DNA of 64,000 nucleotides. Source: Oceanobacter sp. 1_MG-2023. Lineage in GTDB: Bacteria > Pseudomonadota > Gammaproteobacteria > Pseudomonadales > Oceanobacteraceae. The stretch lies in NCBI RefSeq assembly GCF_030689025.1, contig NZ_JAUYWA010000003.1, forward strand, positions 124,001 to 188,000. The letters run 5' to 3'. The position numbers and the translations under genes are program-made. The notes beneath the pieces are model-generated. The model had not been told where the DNA came from. It worked only from the letters and a program-made list of their open reading frames with translations, and searched no databases. Shown here piece after piece: positions 35,542 to 44,310 of the stretch (position 1 is its first letter; the number at the start of each line of letters is the position of its first letter).

Positions 35542-35693
35542 TTTATAAAGCTGCTCTCATAGAAGAAAGAAAAAGCAATTTATTTTATGTAAAGATAGTT
35601 CAAAAAAATGTCGCCATTGCTGGCTGTATAACTGACGGTTTGAGTGGTGTCGCAAATAATGGCGATTGCCATAATTTGTTTGGGATGGATTGA
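35538..35693 (+). CDS. Hypothetical 51-residue open frame at the locus junction
   Basis: GTG 35538 overlaps the stop of the truncated glycosyltransferase and runs 51 codons (VIYKAALIEERKSNLFYVKI to NLFGMD). It has no recognised domain, no clear ribosome-binding site, and overlaps the region that supplies the flippase ribosome-binding site. It may be a remnant of a deleted gene and not a real CDS. Confidence 0.25.
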   Translation: MIYKAALIEERKSNLFYVKIVQKNVAIAGCITDGLSGVANNGDCHNLFGMD

Positions 35694-35695
35694 TC

Positions 35696-37213
35696 GTGGC
35701 AAACTCTACTGCAATAGGCAGAATGTTTTCGGCAAGTCTTGCTAACTGGGTTGGTATCGGTGTTAGCTTGTTAAGTCAAATAGCTTTTGTTCCTATCTTT
35801 TTGAGCCATTGGGGTGCTGAAACGTATGGTGTCTGGTTACTTTTTTTAGCTTTTTTAGGCTTCGCAGGACTAATACAAGGAGCTCATAGAGATTTCATTT
35901 ATTATGAAAGCTTAAAGCTTGGTAAACAGAATATTGATAAGGTTTGTCTGCAATTATCTTCAGCATTGCCGATTGTTGTGTTAACCTCATTTGTTGTATT
36001 CCTGGTTGTTTATTTGCAATTTGAATATTCAATTATTGATTCCTCATTTGGTCTTTCTGAGGAGTTAAGACAAGATTTTTTGCTTTCAGCAATGATACTG
36101 GTTTTGGTTCTTATGGTTTCTAGTAACTATTATGGATTTTTGCTGGGGCCAGTTATTTTGCTGGGGTATTATCCTTTTATTACCTGGTCTAAAGTGATTA
36201 TGGCCTTTGTTGTGTCAATTACACCTGTCTTTGTTGTTGTTTTTGGTGGGGGATTAATTGATGCTGTAATAGGATGGGCTATTGCTACTTTTTTTGTGAA
36301 TATGATAGCTATTTATATTGTGTTGGGTTTATATAAAAAAGAAAATATAAAACTTTCAAAACCGTGTTTTAGATTGGGATTAAAGCAGTTTTCAAACTCT
36401 ATCTGGGTGTTGGTAAAATATACTAGCGACATGTTTAGGCAGGCTGGTATACGTTTTTTAATTATAAATTTTGTAGGTGCAACAGCGGTTGCCCAATTCG
36501 CAACAAATCGTACGGTTGCAAATGTGGCCCAACAAGGCATAGGATCACTGGTTGGACCAATATTGCCCGAATTAATGCGTTACGTGCATGAAAAAAAACA
36601 AGTGGAAATTCAGGCAACGCTGGCCTTGTTGTGGCTGATGCTGTGTTTTTTTATTGCACCGGGTTTTGTTATTCTACAGCTTTTTGTAGAGCCTTTGTTT
36701 GAAATATGGACGGCTGGGGCGATTAAATTTGATCCCGTATTATTTGCTGTTCTTTCATCTTCGATACTTGTGGTGGTTTTAGCGCAGTCTTCTGAAAGTA
36801 TCCTTCGAGGAAATAATCTATATAAGATCCAACTGGTAATATCATTGACTGTTTTGCTAAGTTTATTTCTAGTGGTTTATTTTTCTTCGCATGCTCTGGG
36901 GGTGTTGTCAGCCGGCCTTGGCTTGCTAGTGTCTGAAACAGTGGCGATGTGTTTATCAGTCTGGAGAGCCAAAAAATGGATGGCGAGTAAACAGTTAAAG
37001 TGGCCTTGGCAATATTTTTTGCTATCGAGCTTGAGTGTTGGTTTGACTGTAACTGGTTTATTACTGATAGCTTATAATGTGGTACCCAATATGGCAGTTG
37101 TTTTTATTTTATTGCTACAATTTATTATTGCTATAAAATTTTGGCAGCTAATGCCTTTATTAGCGAAAGAAAAAGCTTACAGACTGTTAAATAAATTAGG
37201 AATAAAAAAATGA
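35696..37213 (+). CDS. wzx: Polysaccharide flippase, Wzx-type
   Basis: A MATE/MOP-superfamily membrane protein of about 505 residues with 12-14 hydrophobic helices and few charges in them. Features are SLANWVGIGVSLLSQIAFVP at the first helix, HWGAETYGVWLLFLAFLGFA and, later, VGATAVAQFATNRTVANVAQ, as in oligosaccharide flippases that move undecaprenyl-linked repeat units across the inner membrane. GTG 35696 is taken as start with GGGATGG upstream; TTG 35690 is the alternative. It overlaps the aldolase gene by 4 bp (ATGA). Confidence 0.85.
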   Translation: MANSTAIGRMFSASLANWVGIGVSLLSQIAFVPIFLSHWGAETYGVWLLFLAFLGFAGLIQGAHRDFIYYESLKLGKQNIDKVCLQLSSALPIVVLTSFVVFLVVYLQFEYSIIDSSFGLSEELRQDFLLSAMILVLVLMVSSNYYGFLLGPVILLGYYPFITWSKVIMAFVVSITPVFVVVFGGGLIDAVIGWAIATFFVNMIAIYIVLGLYKKENIKLSKPCFRLGLKQFSNSIWVLVKYTSDMFRQAGIRFLIINFVGATAVAQFATNRTVANVAQQGIGSLVGPILPELMRYVHEKKQVEIQATLALLWLMLCFFIAPGFVILQLFVEPLFEIWTAGAIKFDPVLFAVLSSSILVVVLAQSSESILRGNNLYKIQLVISLTVLLSLFLVVYFSSHALGVLSAGLGLLVSETVAMCLSVWRAKKWMASKQLKWPWQYFLLSSLSVGLTVTGLLLIAYNVVPNMAVVFILLLQFIIAIKFWQLMPLLAKEKAYRLLNKLGIKK

Positions 37214-38811
37214 TCAAATTACTGGACTGTACGCTCAGAGATGGTGGTTACTACAATGTGTGGAATTTCTCCCCAGAGTTGGTTACTGATTATCTTGAAG
37301 CAATGGACTCACTTAATGTTGATTTTGTTGAAATTGGTTTGAGAACCTTAAAAAATAATAGTTTCAAAGGTGGTTGTGCATTCAGTAGCGAGTTTTTCTT
37401 ATCCAGTTTAAATATCCCCAAAAAACTGGAAAACAGAATCGGGGTGATGGTTAATGGATCAGAGTTGGCAGATAAAGAAACTCAAATAGACTCATTGGAA
37501 AAGTTGTTTGATCATAGCTCAGACTCACTTGTTTCCCTGGTACGTATAGCCTGCCATGTCCATGAGTTTGAAGCCTGCTTACCTGTGTCAAAATGGTTGA
37601 AAGACAATGGATATTTGGTCGGCTTCAACTTGATGCAAATTGCTGAAAAAAGTCTGGAAGAAATTACTGAGCTTGCCAAGCTTGCCAGTGGCTATCCTAT
37701 TGATGTGCTTTATTTTGCCGACTCAATGGGTAGTTTGAATCCAAATCAAGTCAGTCAAATCGTACAGGCATTCAAAGAGGGGTGGACTGGGGATTTGGGA
37801 ATACACACACACGACAATATGGGACAAGCGGTTACCAATACATTGGAGGCCATTGATAACGGCGTTACATGGGTTGATTCAACAGTAACAGGTATGGGGC
37901 GTGGCCCCGGTAACGCCCAGACAGAATACTTGTCATTGGCAATAGAAAATTCAAGAAATCAAGCTGGTAATCCAACCAAATTACTTGAAGTAATTCGTAA
38001 ATACTTTAGACCTATGCAAGCAGAATTTGGCTGGGGTAGTAATTCTTATTATTATCTTGCTGGTAAATATGGTATCCACCCAACCTATATTCAAGAAATG
38101 CTTCAAGATTCACGCTATAGCGATGAAGATATTATTGCGGTGATTGATCATCTTAAAATAGAAGGTGGGAAAAAGTTCAGCTTGGATACCCTGGAATCAG
38201 CGCGCCACTTTTATTCTGGAAAACCACGGGGAAGCTGGAACCCAAGAGATGAAATAGAAGGGAAATCTGTCTTGATTATTGGGGCTGGTCCTAGCGTAAA
38301 AAGATATCAGTCATTAATTGAAAACTACATTAGTACTTATAAACCTTATGTAATTGCATTAAATACACAAAGAGGTATAGATCAATCCTTGATAAATATC
38401 AGAGCAGTCTGTCATCCAGTCAGACTGCTTGCGGATTGTCAAGAACATCTGGCACTGCCTCAACCCTTGGTTACACCTTTTTCCATGTTACCTGAGGATA
38501 TTAAGCAAGCACTGCATTCAAAAGAAGTCTTGGATTTTGGATTGGACGTTATGCCTCAAAAATTTGCATTGGATAAGCATTATTGCACTCTGCCCAACTC
38601 ATTGGTAATTACTTATGCCCTGGCCATTGCAAACAGTGGGGGAGCAAATAAAATTAATCTGGTTGGGTTTGATGGTTTTGGTGCAGAAGATCCACGCAAT
38701 AAAGAGATGGAAGAAACATTAAAGACTTATTTGGAAGCCAAGGGTTTGCCTCTTTGCTCCCTAACACCTACGCGTTATGATATACCAACTCAATCAATTT
38801 TTGGTTTTTAA
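37210..38811 (+). CDS. DRE-TIM metallolyase (aldolase) fused to an AGPS-motif domain
   Basis: A 533-residue fusion. Residues about 1-290 are an HMGL-like/4-hydroxy-2-oxovalerate-aldolase-type TIM barrel: LLDCTLRDGGYYNVWNF provides the catalytic/metal Asp, FVEIGLR follows, and GIHTHDNMGQAVTNTLEAID gives the metal-binding HxH. Residues about 350-533 start VLIIGAGPSVKRYQSL and resemble the nucleotide-binding fold of DUF115/GT42-like proteins. Members of the barrel family make or cleave C-C bonds at pyruvate. With the following KdsB-like and HAD genes, the likely reaction is condensation of pyruvate with a sugar aldehyde to a 3-deoxy-2-ulosonate; this is inference. The role of the C-terminal domain is unknown. 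Confidence 0.8.
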   Translation: MIKLLDCTLRDGGYYNVWNFSPELVTDYLEAMDSLNVDFVEIGLRTLKNNSFKGGCAFSSEFFLSSLNIPKKLENRIGVMVNGSELADKETQIDSLEKLFDHSSDSLVSLVRIACHVHEFEACLPVSKWLKDNGYLVGFNLMQIAEKSLEEITELAKLASGYPIDVLYFADSMGSLNPNQVSQIVQAFKEGWTGDLGIHTHDNMGQAVTNTLEAIDNGVTWVDSTVTGMGRGPGNAQTEYLSLAIENSRNQAGNPTKLLEVIRKYFRPMQAEFGWGSNSYYYLAGKYGIHPTYIQEMLQDSRYSDEDIIAVIDHLKIEGGKKFSLDTLESARHFYSGKPRGSWNPRDEIEGKSVLIIGAGPSVKRYQSLIENYISTYKPYVIALNTQRGIDQSLINIRAVCHPVRLLADCQEHLALPQPLVTPFSMLPEDIKQALHSKEVLDFGLDVMPQKFALDKHYCTLPNSLVITYALAIANSGGANKINLVGFDGFGAEDPRNKEMEETLKTYLEAKGLPLCSLTPTRYDIPTQSIFGF

Positions 38812-38820
38812 GGGCGAGTC

Positions 38821-39561
38821 ATGAAAACAATTATCGTTATTCCTGCAAGGTATAAATCCAGTCGCTTTCCTGGTAAACCACTCGTAAAACTAGCAGGCAA
38901 GCCTATGATCCAGTGGGTAGCGGAATTGAGTGCAAAAACGGTTGGAATGGAAAATGTCTTTATCGCAACAGACGATAAAAAAATTGAATCCTCTGTTCAG
39001 GATATGGGCTATCAAGTCGTTATGACTTCTGAAAACTGTTTGACTGGTACAGATCGACTTGCTGAAGTTGCGCAAAAAATTGAAGCTGATATTTATATTA
39101 ACGTACAAGGTGATGAGCCTTTGGTTAATCCGGAAGATATTCTAAAAGTAATTGATGCAAAAAAAGCCAACCCAAATGATGTAATTAATGGTTATGCCGT
39201 TATTGGGGCTAATGAAGATCCTGAAAATGTTAATATTCCAAAGGTAATATTCACGGAAGATAAGCGCATGATTTATATGTCGCGAAAGGCTCTGCCAGGG
39301 TTCAAGGATGACAAAAACAAGCCTGCACAGTATTACAAACAAGTTTGTATCTACGCATTTAATCGACAAGAACTGTTGAGTTATGGCGATTTTGGTCGAA
39401 AGAGCAAACTTGAGCATTCTGAAGATATCGAGATTATCCGTTATATGGAATGGGGACAAACCATTCGAATGGTTGAAACCAGACCCGGTAGTTTAGCGGT
39501 AGATATACCTGGTGATGTGGCCAAAGTAGAAGCAGCATTAAAGGAACTACATAATGCCTGA
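38821..39561 (+). CDS. kdsB: KdsB-like CMP-ulosonate cytidylyltransferase
   Basis: A 246-residue nucleotidyltransferase of the CMP-KDO synthetase family. IIVIPARYKSSRFPGKPLVK, CLTGTDRLAEVA and NVQGDEPLVNPEDI are the CTP- and sugar-binding motifs, and MVETRPGSLAVDIPGD near the C-terminus matches KdsB. It activates a 3-deoxy-2-ulosonic acid as a CMP-sugar. Because it sits in a strain-variable, A+T-rich cassette directly after the aldolase gene, it is probably a paralogue for a capsule or exopolysaccharide sugar and not the housekeeping lipid A KDO enzyme. It overlaps the HAD gene by 8 bp. Confidence 0.88.
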   Translation: MKTIIVIPARYKSSRFPGKPLVKLAGKPMIQWVAELSAKTVGMENVFIATDDKKIESSVQDMGYQVVMTSENCLTGTDRLAEVAQKIEADIYINVQGDEPLVNPEDILKVIDAKKANPNDVINGYAVIGANEDPENVNIPKVIFTEDKRMIYMSRKALPGFKDDKNKPAQYYKQVCIYAFNRQELLSYGDFGRKSKLEHSEDIEIIRYMEWGQTIRMVETRPGSLAVDIPGDVAKVEAALKELHNA

Positions 39562-40210
39562 ACTGGATATAACCCAATATCAAACACTCGTTTTTGATTG
39601 TGACGGCGTGCTTTTAAACTCGAATAAAATAAAAAGCCAAGCATTTTACAAGGCTACCAAACACTTTGGGCATGAGTCAGCACAGGCTTTTGTGGATTAT
39701 CATATGCAGAACGGCGGTATTTCACGTTATGCCAAAGTGAAATATTTTATCAAAGAGATTTTAAAACAAGAATTTGATGAAACGCTTTATCAAGATCTGT
39801 TAGCTCGTTTTGCTCGAGCTGTAAAAGATGGGCTAATGGCATGTGATATAGCGGAAGGGTTATCGGAGCTTAAAACCAAAACCAAATCAACATGGTTTGT
39901 TGTGTCAGGTGGAGACCAGAATGAATTAAGAGAGGTTTTTTCTGCCCGTGATCTTGAGAAATATTTTGATGGTGGAATTTTTGGTAGCCCGGATAGTAAA
40001 GATATTATTCTGGCGCGAGAGATTTCAGCACACAACATCACTAACCCTGCTCTTTTTTTAGGGGATAGTAAATATGACTATCAAGCTGCATCTCTTGCAA
40101 ATATCGATTTTGTTTTTCTACATCAATGGACTGAAGTCGATGATTGGGAGGTGTTTTGCAAAACTAATGGTTTGAAGAGTGTTTCTTCACTGAAGGATTT
40201 TGTAGTATGA
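39554..40210 (+). CDS. HAD-superfamily phosphatase
   Basis: A 218-residue HAD hydrolase with cap type C1. Motif I DCDGVLLNS, motif II WFVVSGG, the Lys region SPDSKDIILAR and motif IV FLGDSKYDY are all present. Within the cassette it is the natural candidate to remove the phosphate from a phosphorylated ulosonic acid or its precursor, a KdsC-like role, although its subfamily differs from KdsC (it is closer to phosphoglycolate phosphatase types). It is translationally linked to both neighbours (8-bp overlap upstream, ATGA overlap downstream). Confidence 0.85.
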   Translation: MPELDITQYQTLVFDCDGVLLNSNKIKSQAFYKATKHFGHESAQAFVDYHMQNGGISRYAKVKYFIKEILKQEFDETLYQDLLARFARAVKDGLMACDIAEGLSELKTKTKSTWFVVSGGDQNELREVFSARDLEKYFDGGIFGSPDSKDIILAREISAHNITNPALFLGDSKYDYQAASLANIDFVFLHQWTEVDDWEVFCKTNGLKSVSSLKDFVV

Positions 40211-41064
40211 GCCACCAACAAACGATTGAAAAAATAAAAAAAGATTTGTCAGACAATGTATTTGTTATTGATGCATTGAGAGATACCTTTAAAGGAAAAA
40301 CTGCACTGGTTATCTCTGCTGGGCCATCAGCGGAAAGCTGGAAAGAAATTTATGAAAAAGAAAAGCATAATTGCCCTGTAGTGATATGTATAAAACAGAC
40401 TCTAAATTTAATAGATGTACCGTGCGATATTCATTTTATTAATTCTGCTAATTTAATTAAGTATGAATATCAATCAAATACTCTTTCGGTTATGACCAGA
40501 AACTCTAAAGCTGCCCCTGTTTTTGGTAAGTATGATGTTGGATTTAAAATAATGGAAGGCTTTAATTATAAGCCAAGATATTATCTTGCAACCAATAAAT
40601 GTTTTGATTGTTATACGCTTGATAAAACAGGAATTTATAGGCCGCTAGGACCAGGTATAATGCACGAGAGTGTTTTTTATACATTGGTGCATATGGGTTT
40701 TAAACGAATTGTTACTATTGGATGGGATGTTGCTGATTCAACAGGGGGGAATCGACATTTTGGTGAGGTGAAAGATAAAGGCCAAGATAAACCTTATGAA
40801 TCTTCTAAAGTTAAAATTAAAATTAAAAAAATATTGAGCTACTTTAAACTTGAATCTATATATGGAAAAATAGGTTTTTCGAAACGATATGTAAAAGGTT
40901 TTATAAATTACTATTTAGGAAATAAAGTAAATTTGGCAGGGATGGCTATCGGTGAAGCAGAAATTGTTTCTTCTAGTATAGAGAGTTTGAAAAAATGGTT
41001 GCAGAAAAATGATGTTATTCTAGATATTAATTCTCATTCTGGGTGGGTTAATAAAGGAAAATGA
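40207..41064 (+). CDS. AGPS-motif glycosyltransferase-like protein (DUF115/GT42-like)
   Basis: A 285-residue protein of low A+T-rich coding style. After a short helical lead it has GKTALVISAGPSAESWKEIY, then a Rossmann-like region with CDIHFINSANLIKYEY, a His-containing PLGPGIMHESVFYTLVHMGF, and GWDVADSTGGNRHFGE. The (A/G)GPS loop and following layout recall DUF115 proteins and GT42-type sialyltransferases, which use CMP-activated nonulosonic acids. Next to a CMP-ulosonate synthetase it is a good candidate transferase. The homology call is from motif only, and a related domain forms the C-terminus of the aldolase fusion. Confidence 0.6.
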   Translation: MSHQQTIEKIKKDLSDNVFVIDALRDTFKGKTALVISAGPSAESWKEIYEKEKHNCPVVICIKQTLNLIDVPCDIHFINSANLIKYEYQSNTLSVMTRNSKAAPVFGKYDVGFKIMEGFNYKPRYYLATNKCFDCYTLDKTGIYRPLGPGIMHESVFYTLVHMGFKRIVTIGWDVADSTGGNRHFGEVKDKGQDKPYESSKVKIKIKKILSYFKLESIYGKIGFSKRYVKGFINYYLGNKVNLAGMAIGEAEIVSSSIESLKKWLQKNDVILDINSHSGWVNKGK

Positions 41065-41142
41065 TTTTTTAATTCCATTCTTCCAAAAAATTTCACCTCT
41101 CGTAGAAAGCTTGAAAAATTGACTGCTTTTGAAGGTAATTTT

Positions 41143-41751
41143 ATGTCAACAATTAAATTTTTGTTTGTAAATCGAGAGCGCCCAAAAAACTTTAAACGGG
41201 GAGCTATTCTAGTAGCTAAGCGAGGGTTTCTTTTTCCTGCACTAATGAGAATAATTATAAAAAAAAACAGGCTTATCAAAAAAGGGGCTAAAATTGGCCG
41301 TTTAACAATTATAGGTGAAGCCAAAATTGAAGGAAGAGATTTAAGTTCTCTCTCAATTTGCGAACAAACAAGTATAGGTAGAGCTGAAATAACATTGCAT
41401 GATAAAGTGAGTATTGGGAAAAAAGTAGTTATTAATGATGGTGCTATTTTGCTTACAGCAACGCATAGATTGACCGATCCTAAGTGGTCATTAAAGAGTG
41501 GGCCTATATTTATTAATGACTATGCATGGATTGCAACAAACGCGATTATCCTGCCTGGTGTTACAATAGGAGAAGGAGCTGTAGTTGGAGCAGGAGCGGT
41601 TGTGCGTGAAGATGTGCCTGATTATGCAATAGTTTTTGGCAACCCTGCAAGAATTATCGCTGGCCGTTATAGAACTAACAATTTGGATTATTCTCCAGTA
41701 TTATTGAATGCCCCATATGAGGCTTGGATAGGTAAAAGTTTTGATGAATAA
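41143..41751 (+). CDS. Hexapeptide-repeat acetyltransferase
   Basis: A 202-residue left-handed beta-helix acyltransferase. Hexapeptide repeats begin near residue 50 (GAKIGRLTIIGEAKIEG) and continue through SIGRAEITLHDKVSIGKKVV; the active-site His is in LLTATHRLTDP, and the C-terminal coil has IILPGVTIGEGAVVGAGAVV followed by FGNPARII. It probably O- or N-acetylates a sugar of the repeat unit. ATG 41143 with GAAGG upstream is preferred to the TTG at 41119. It overlaps the next glycosyltransferase by 8 bp. Confidence 0.88.
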   Translation: MSTIKFLFVNRERPKNFKRGAILVAKRGFLFPALMRIIIKKNRLIKKGAKIGRLTIIGEAKIEGRDLSSLSICEQTSIGRAEITLHDKVSIGKKVVINDGAILLTATHRLTDPKWSLKSGPIFINDYAWIATNAIILPGVTIGEGAVVGAGAVVREDVPDYAIVFGNPARIIAGRYRTNNLDYSPVLLNAPYEAWIGKSFDE

Positions 41752-42964
41752 ATATATCCTTGTGGTTCACCCAACTGGTAATCAAAATTCAAAATCTGTG
41801 GCTCATGGTTTGGCTGAAGAAAATTTATTGTATGCTTTTATTACAGCATTACATTTTAATTCCAATAAATGGAATTGGCTTCCTGGCAAACTAGTAACCG
41901 AAATAAAACGCCGTGATTTTAGTGAAATAAAATCTCCTATTATTTCCGGTTCACCTTTTAGAGAGGGGCTGCGATTGCTTGGGAGTAAATTAAAATTAAA
42001 ATTTTTAACTCAACATGAAGTTGGCTTTGCTTCTGTCGATAAAATATACCATGCTACGGACTGTTTTGCGTCTAAATATCTTAAAAAACATGCTGCTGAA
42101 ATATCGGCGGTTTATTGTTATGAAGACGGTGCTTTGGAAACATTTAAAGTCGCTAAAAAATTAAACATAAAATGCATTTATGAATTGCCAATTGGTTATT
42201 GGCGATCACATCATCGTTTAAATCAAGAAGAATATGCATTGCAGCCAGAATGGGCTAATTCCTGGAATGCAATCCAAGACAGTGAAATTAAACTTGCTCG
42301 TAAAGATGAAGAGTTGGCATTGGCTGATCAAATAATAGTAGCAAGTAGTTTTACCAAAAAAACACTTGAAGATTATCCAAAGGCGTTAGCTCCGATTATA
42401 GTTGTACCTTATGGTTGCCCTAACAATGAAATCCTGGATCGAAACTGGTTTCAAGCCAAGGGTAAATTAAAGGTGCTTTATGTAGGAGGATTAAGTCAAC
42501 GTAAAGGCTTATCTTATCTTGTTGATGCGATTGATACTTTAGATAATAAAGTCGAATTTTCATTTATTGGTAGTGGCACTGCTGTAGAATTAGTACAAGG
42601 AATATTACCTCGTGCATCTTATCTAGGTACTATGCCCCACTCTCAAGTGCTTGAAGTAATGCGAATGCATGATATCTTGGTTTTTCCAAGTTTATTTGAA
42701 GGTTTTGGTATGGTAATTACAGAAGCTATGTCACAAGGGATGGTAGTGATAGCAACTAATCATACGGCTCTGCCTGATACAGCAGATGAAAACACAGGAA
42801 TACTTGTGCCAATTCGTGATTCCAGTGCAATAGCGGATGTACTGATTGACCTGATTGATAACCCTGAAAAAGTCAAGAAGATTGGCCAGGCAGCCATGAT
42901 GTTAGCGCAGTCATATCAATGGCATGATTATGAGTCGAAAATAGTCAAAGCGGTGACAAAATGA
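41744..42964 (+). CDS. Glycosyltransferase family 4
   Basis: A GT-B retaining glycosyltransferase of about 406 residues. The C-terminal nucleotide-sugar domain has KVLYVGGLSQRKGLSYLVDA and the EX7E motif in EGFGMVITEAMSQGMVVIAT. The N-terminal acceptor domain contains VYCYEDGALETFKVAKKL and CIYELPIGYW. Donor and linkage cannot be predicted. It starts within the acetyltransferase gene and its stop overlaps the polymerase gene (ATGA). Confidence 0.9.
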   Translation: MNKYILVVHPTGNQNSKSVAHGLAEENLLYAFITALHFNSNKWNWLPGKLVTEIKRRDFSEIKSPIISGSPFREGLRLLGSKLKLKFLTQHEVGFASVDKIYHATDCFASKYLKKHAAEISAVYCYEDGALETFKVAKKLNIKCIYELPIGYWRSHHRLNQEEYALQPEWANSWNAIQDSEIKLARKDEELALADQIIVASSFTKKTLEDYPKALAPIIVVPYGCPNNEILDRNWFQAKGKLKVLYVGGLSQRKGLSYLVDAIDTLDNKVEFSFIGSGTAVELVQGILPRASYLGTMPHSQVLEVMRMHDILVFPSLFEGFGMVITEAMSQGMVVIATNHTALPDTADENTGILVPIRDSSAIADVLIDLIDNPEKVKKIGQAAMMLAQSYQWHDYESKIVKAVTK

Positions 42965-44310
42965 ACAGGATTGCAAGCGCAGACGGCAAGACAGTCACTT
43001 GGCGCAGTCTTCATCCTGTTGGCAAGTTTTTTATTGCGATATTTATGGTTGTTTTGTTTGAAGGTGCCATTCGTAAATGGGTTTGGGGTAGTGCAACCAT
43101 TCCTCTACTTGGTTTGCGGGATTTTCTTGTTGTATATGCTGTTTTTTGGGGTATTCTCTATCGTTATTTTGATATTCGTGCTATTGGCGAATCCATACTG
43201 ATTTTTTGGACACTCCTTGTTTTTGTTTGGACGAGTATTCAAATGATCAGTGGCTTTCAGCCTCCGATAGTAGGAGCTATTGGTTTTAGATTCTGGGTGC
43301 TTTATTTATGGTTTGCCCTGTTGTGTGCCAGAGCACTCAGATGGAAAGATATTGAATATCTTTTTAAGATTTTTGCTTTGACTTTGTTATTTATGGTGCC
43401 CTTGGCATTGGTACAGTTTATGTCACCTCCTACTTCCTTTATTAACCGGCAGCCTGGGGGGGCTGATCAATATATTTTTACTGTTACTAAAGATATTGTT
43501 CGTACCACAGGAACTTTTTCATTCACCGCTGGCTACACTATATACTTATCTTTTGTAACACCTGTTGTTTTATGGATAATGTCTGGTGGATTGAAAGGCT
43601 CTTTAAGCTCCTTGTTGAAACTATTTATTGTTGGGCTCTTTTTTGTTGGTGCTTTGATCAGTGGTTCTCGAGGTGCAATTATGACAACTATTTTCTTTAC
43701 TGGGATGTGGTTTTTGGCACTTGTACTCGCGAATAAAATCCCTAAGATATCACCAATAAAAATGCTGTTTGGATTAGTGGGAATAATTGTTTTGTTGGTC
43801 TTGATTTTTCCTGTTTTAGAGAGGTCTTATGAAGCAAATACCCAGCGCTTTGAAAATGCGGCCGCATCGGAAGATGTAAGTAAGAGAATTATAAGAATGT
43901 ATATTGGGTCTGATGAAACCTGGGATCAATTTTCTATCTTTGGCTATGGAATAGGTGCTGGTGCAAATGCCTCGCGAAGCTTTATGCCAGCAACGAGTAA
44001 TGGCTTCCTTTTAGGTGAGAATGAAATAGACCGGGTTTTAAATGAGGGTGGGGGTGTCGGCTTAATATTAGCTCTATTCAAGTGGCTGGTAATTGTTATC
44101 GGGTTGCTAAGTGCCTGGAGAATATTTAAAAAAAATAACGAGTTTTTGCCTTTGTCTATTTGGTTGGTAATTGCTATTCAGTTACCTACAGGTACCATTA
44201 TTGGTCAGCTTTCAATTCATGCCTTTGTTTTGCTTTTACTTGGGTTGGGTTTTTCTACTTTAGCTTGTTGGCAAACTGAAAAAAATAGAAGGCAAGGGTT
44301 AATAAAATGA
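42961..44310 (+). CDS. wzy: O-antigen/exopolysaccharide polymerase, Wzy-like
   Basis: A 449-residue membrane protein with about 11-12 helices and a long periplasmic loop, fitting Wzy/O-antigen-ligase-like polymerases. Visible features are FEGAIRKWVWG near the N-terminus, the loop RTTGTFSFTAGYTIYLSFV, GALISGSRGAIMTTIFF (the SRG motif) and ENEIDRVLNEGGGVGLILAL. It is the only polymerase candidate inside the main locus and lies among the glycosyltransferases with ATGA overlaps at both ends, so it should polymerise the repeat unit exported by the Wzx protein. Confidence 0.8.
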   Translation: MNRIASADGKTVTWRSLHPVGKFFIAIFMVVLFEGAIRKWVWGSATIPLLGLRDFLVVYAVFWGILYRYFDIRAIGESILIFWTLLVFVWTSIQMISGFQPPIVGAIGFRFWVLYLWFALLCARALRWKDIEYLFKIFALTLLFMVPLALVQFMSPPTSFINRQPGGADQYIFTVTKDIVRTTGTFSFTAGYTIYLSFVTPVVLWIMSGGLKGSLSSLLKLFIVGLFFVGALISGSRGAIMTTIFFTGMWFLALVLANKIPKISPIKMLFGLVGIIVLLVLIFPVLERSYEANTQRFENAAASEDVSKRIIRMYIGSDETWDQFSIFGYGIGAGANASRSFMPATSNGFLLGENEIDRVLNEGGGVGLILALFKWLVIVIGLLSAWRIFKKNNEFLPLSIWLVIAIQLPTGTIIGQLSIHAFVLLLLGLGFSTLACWQTEKNRRQGLIK

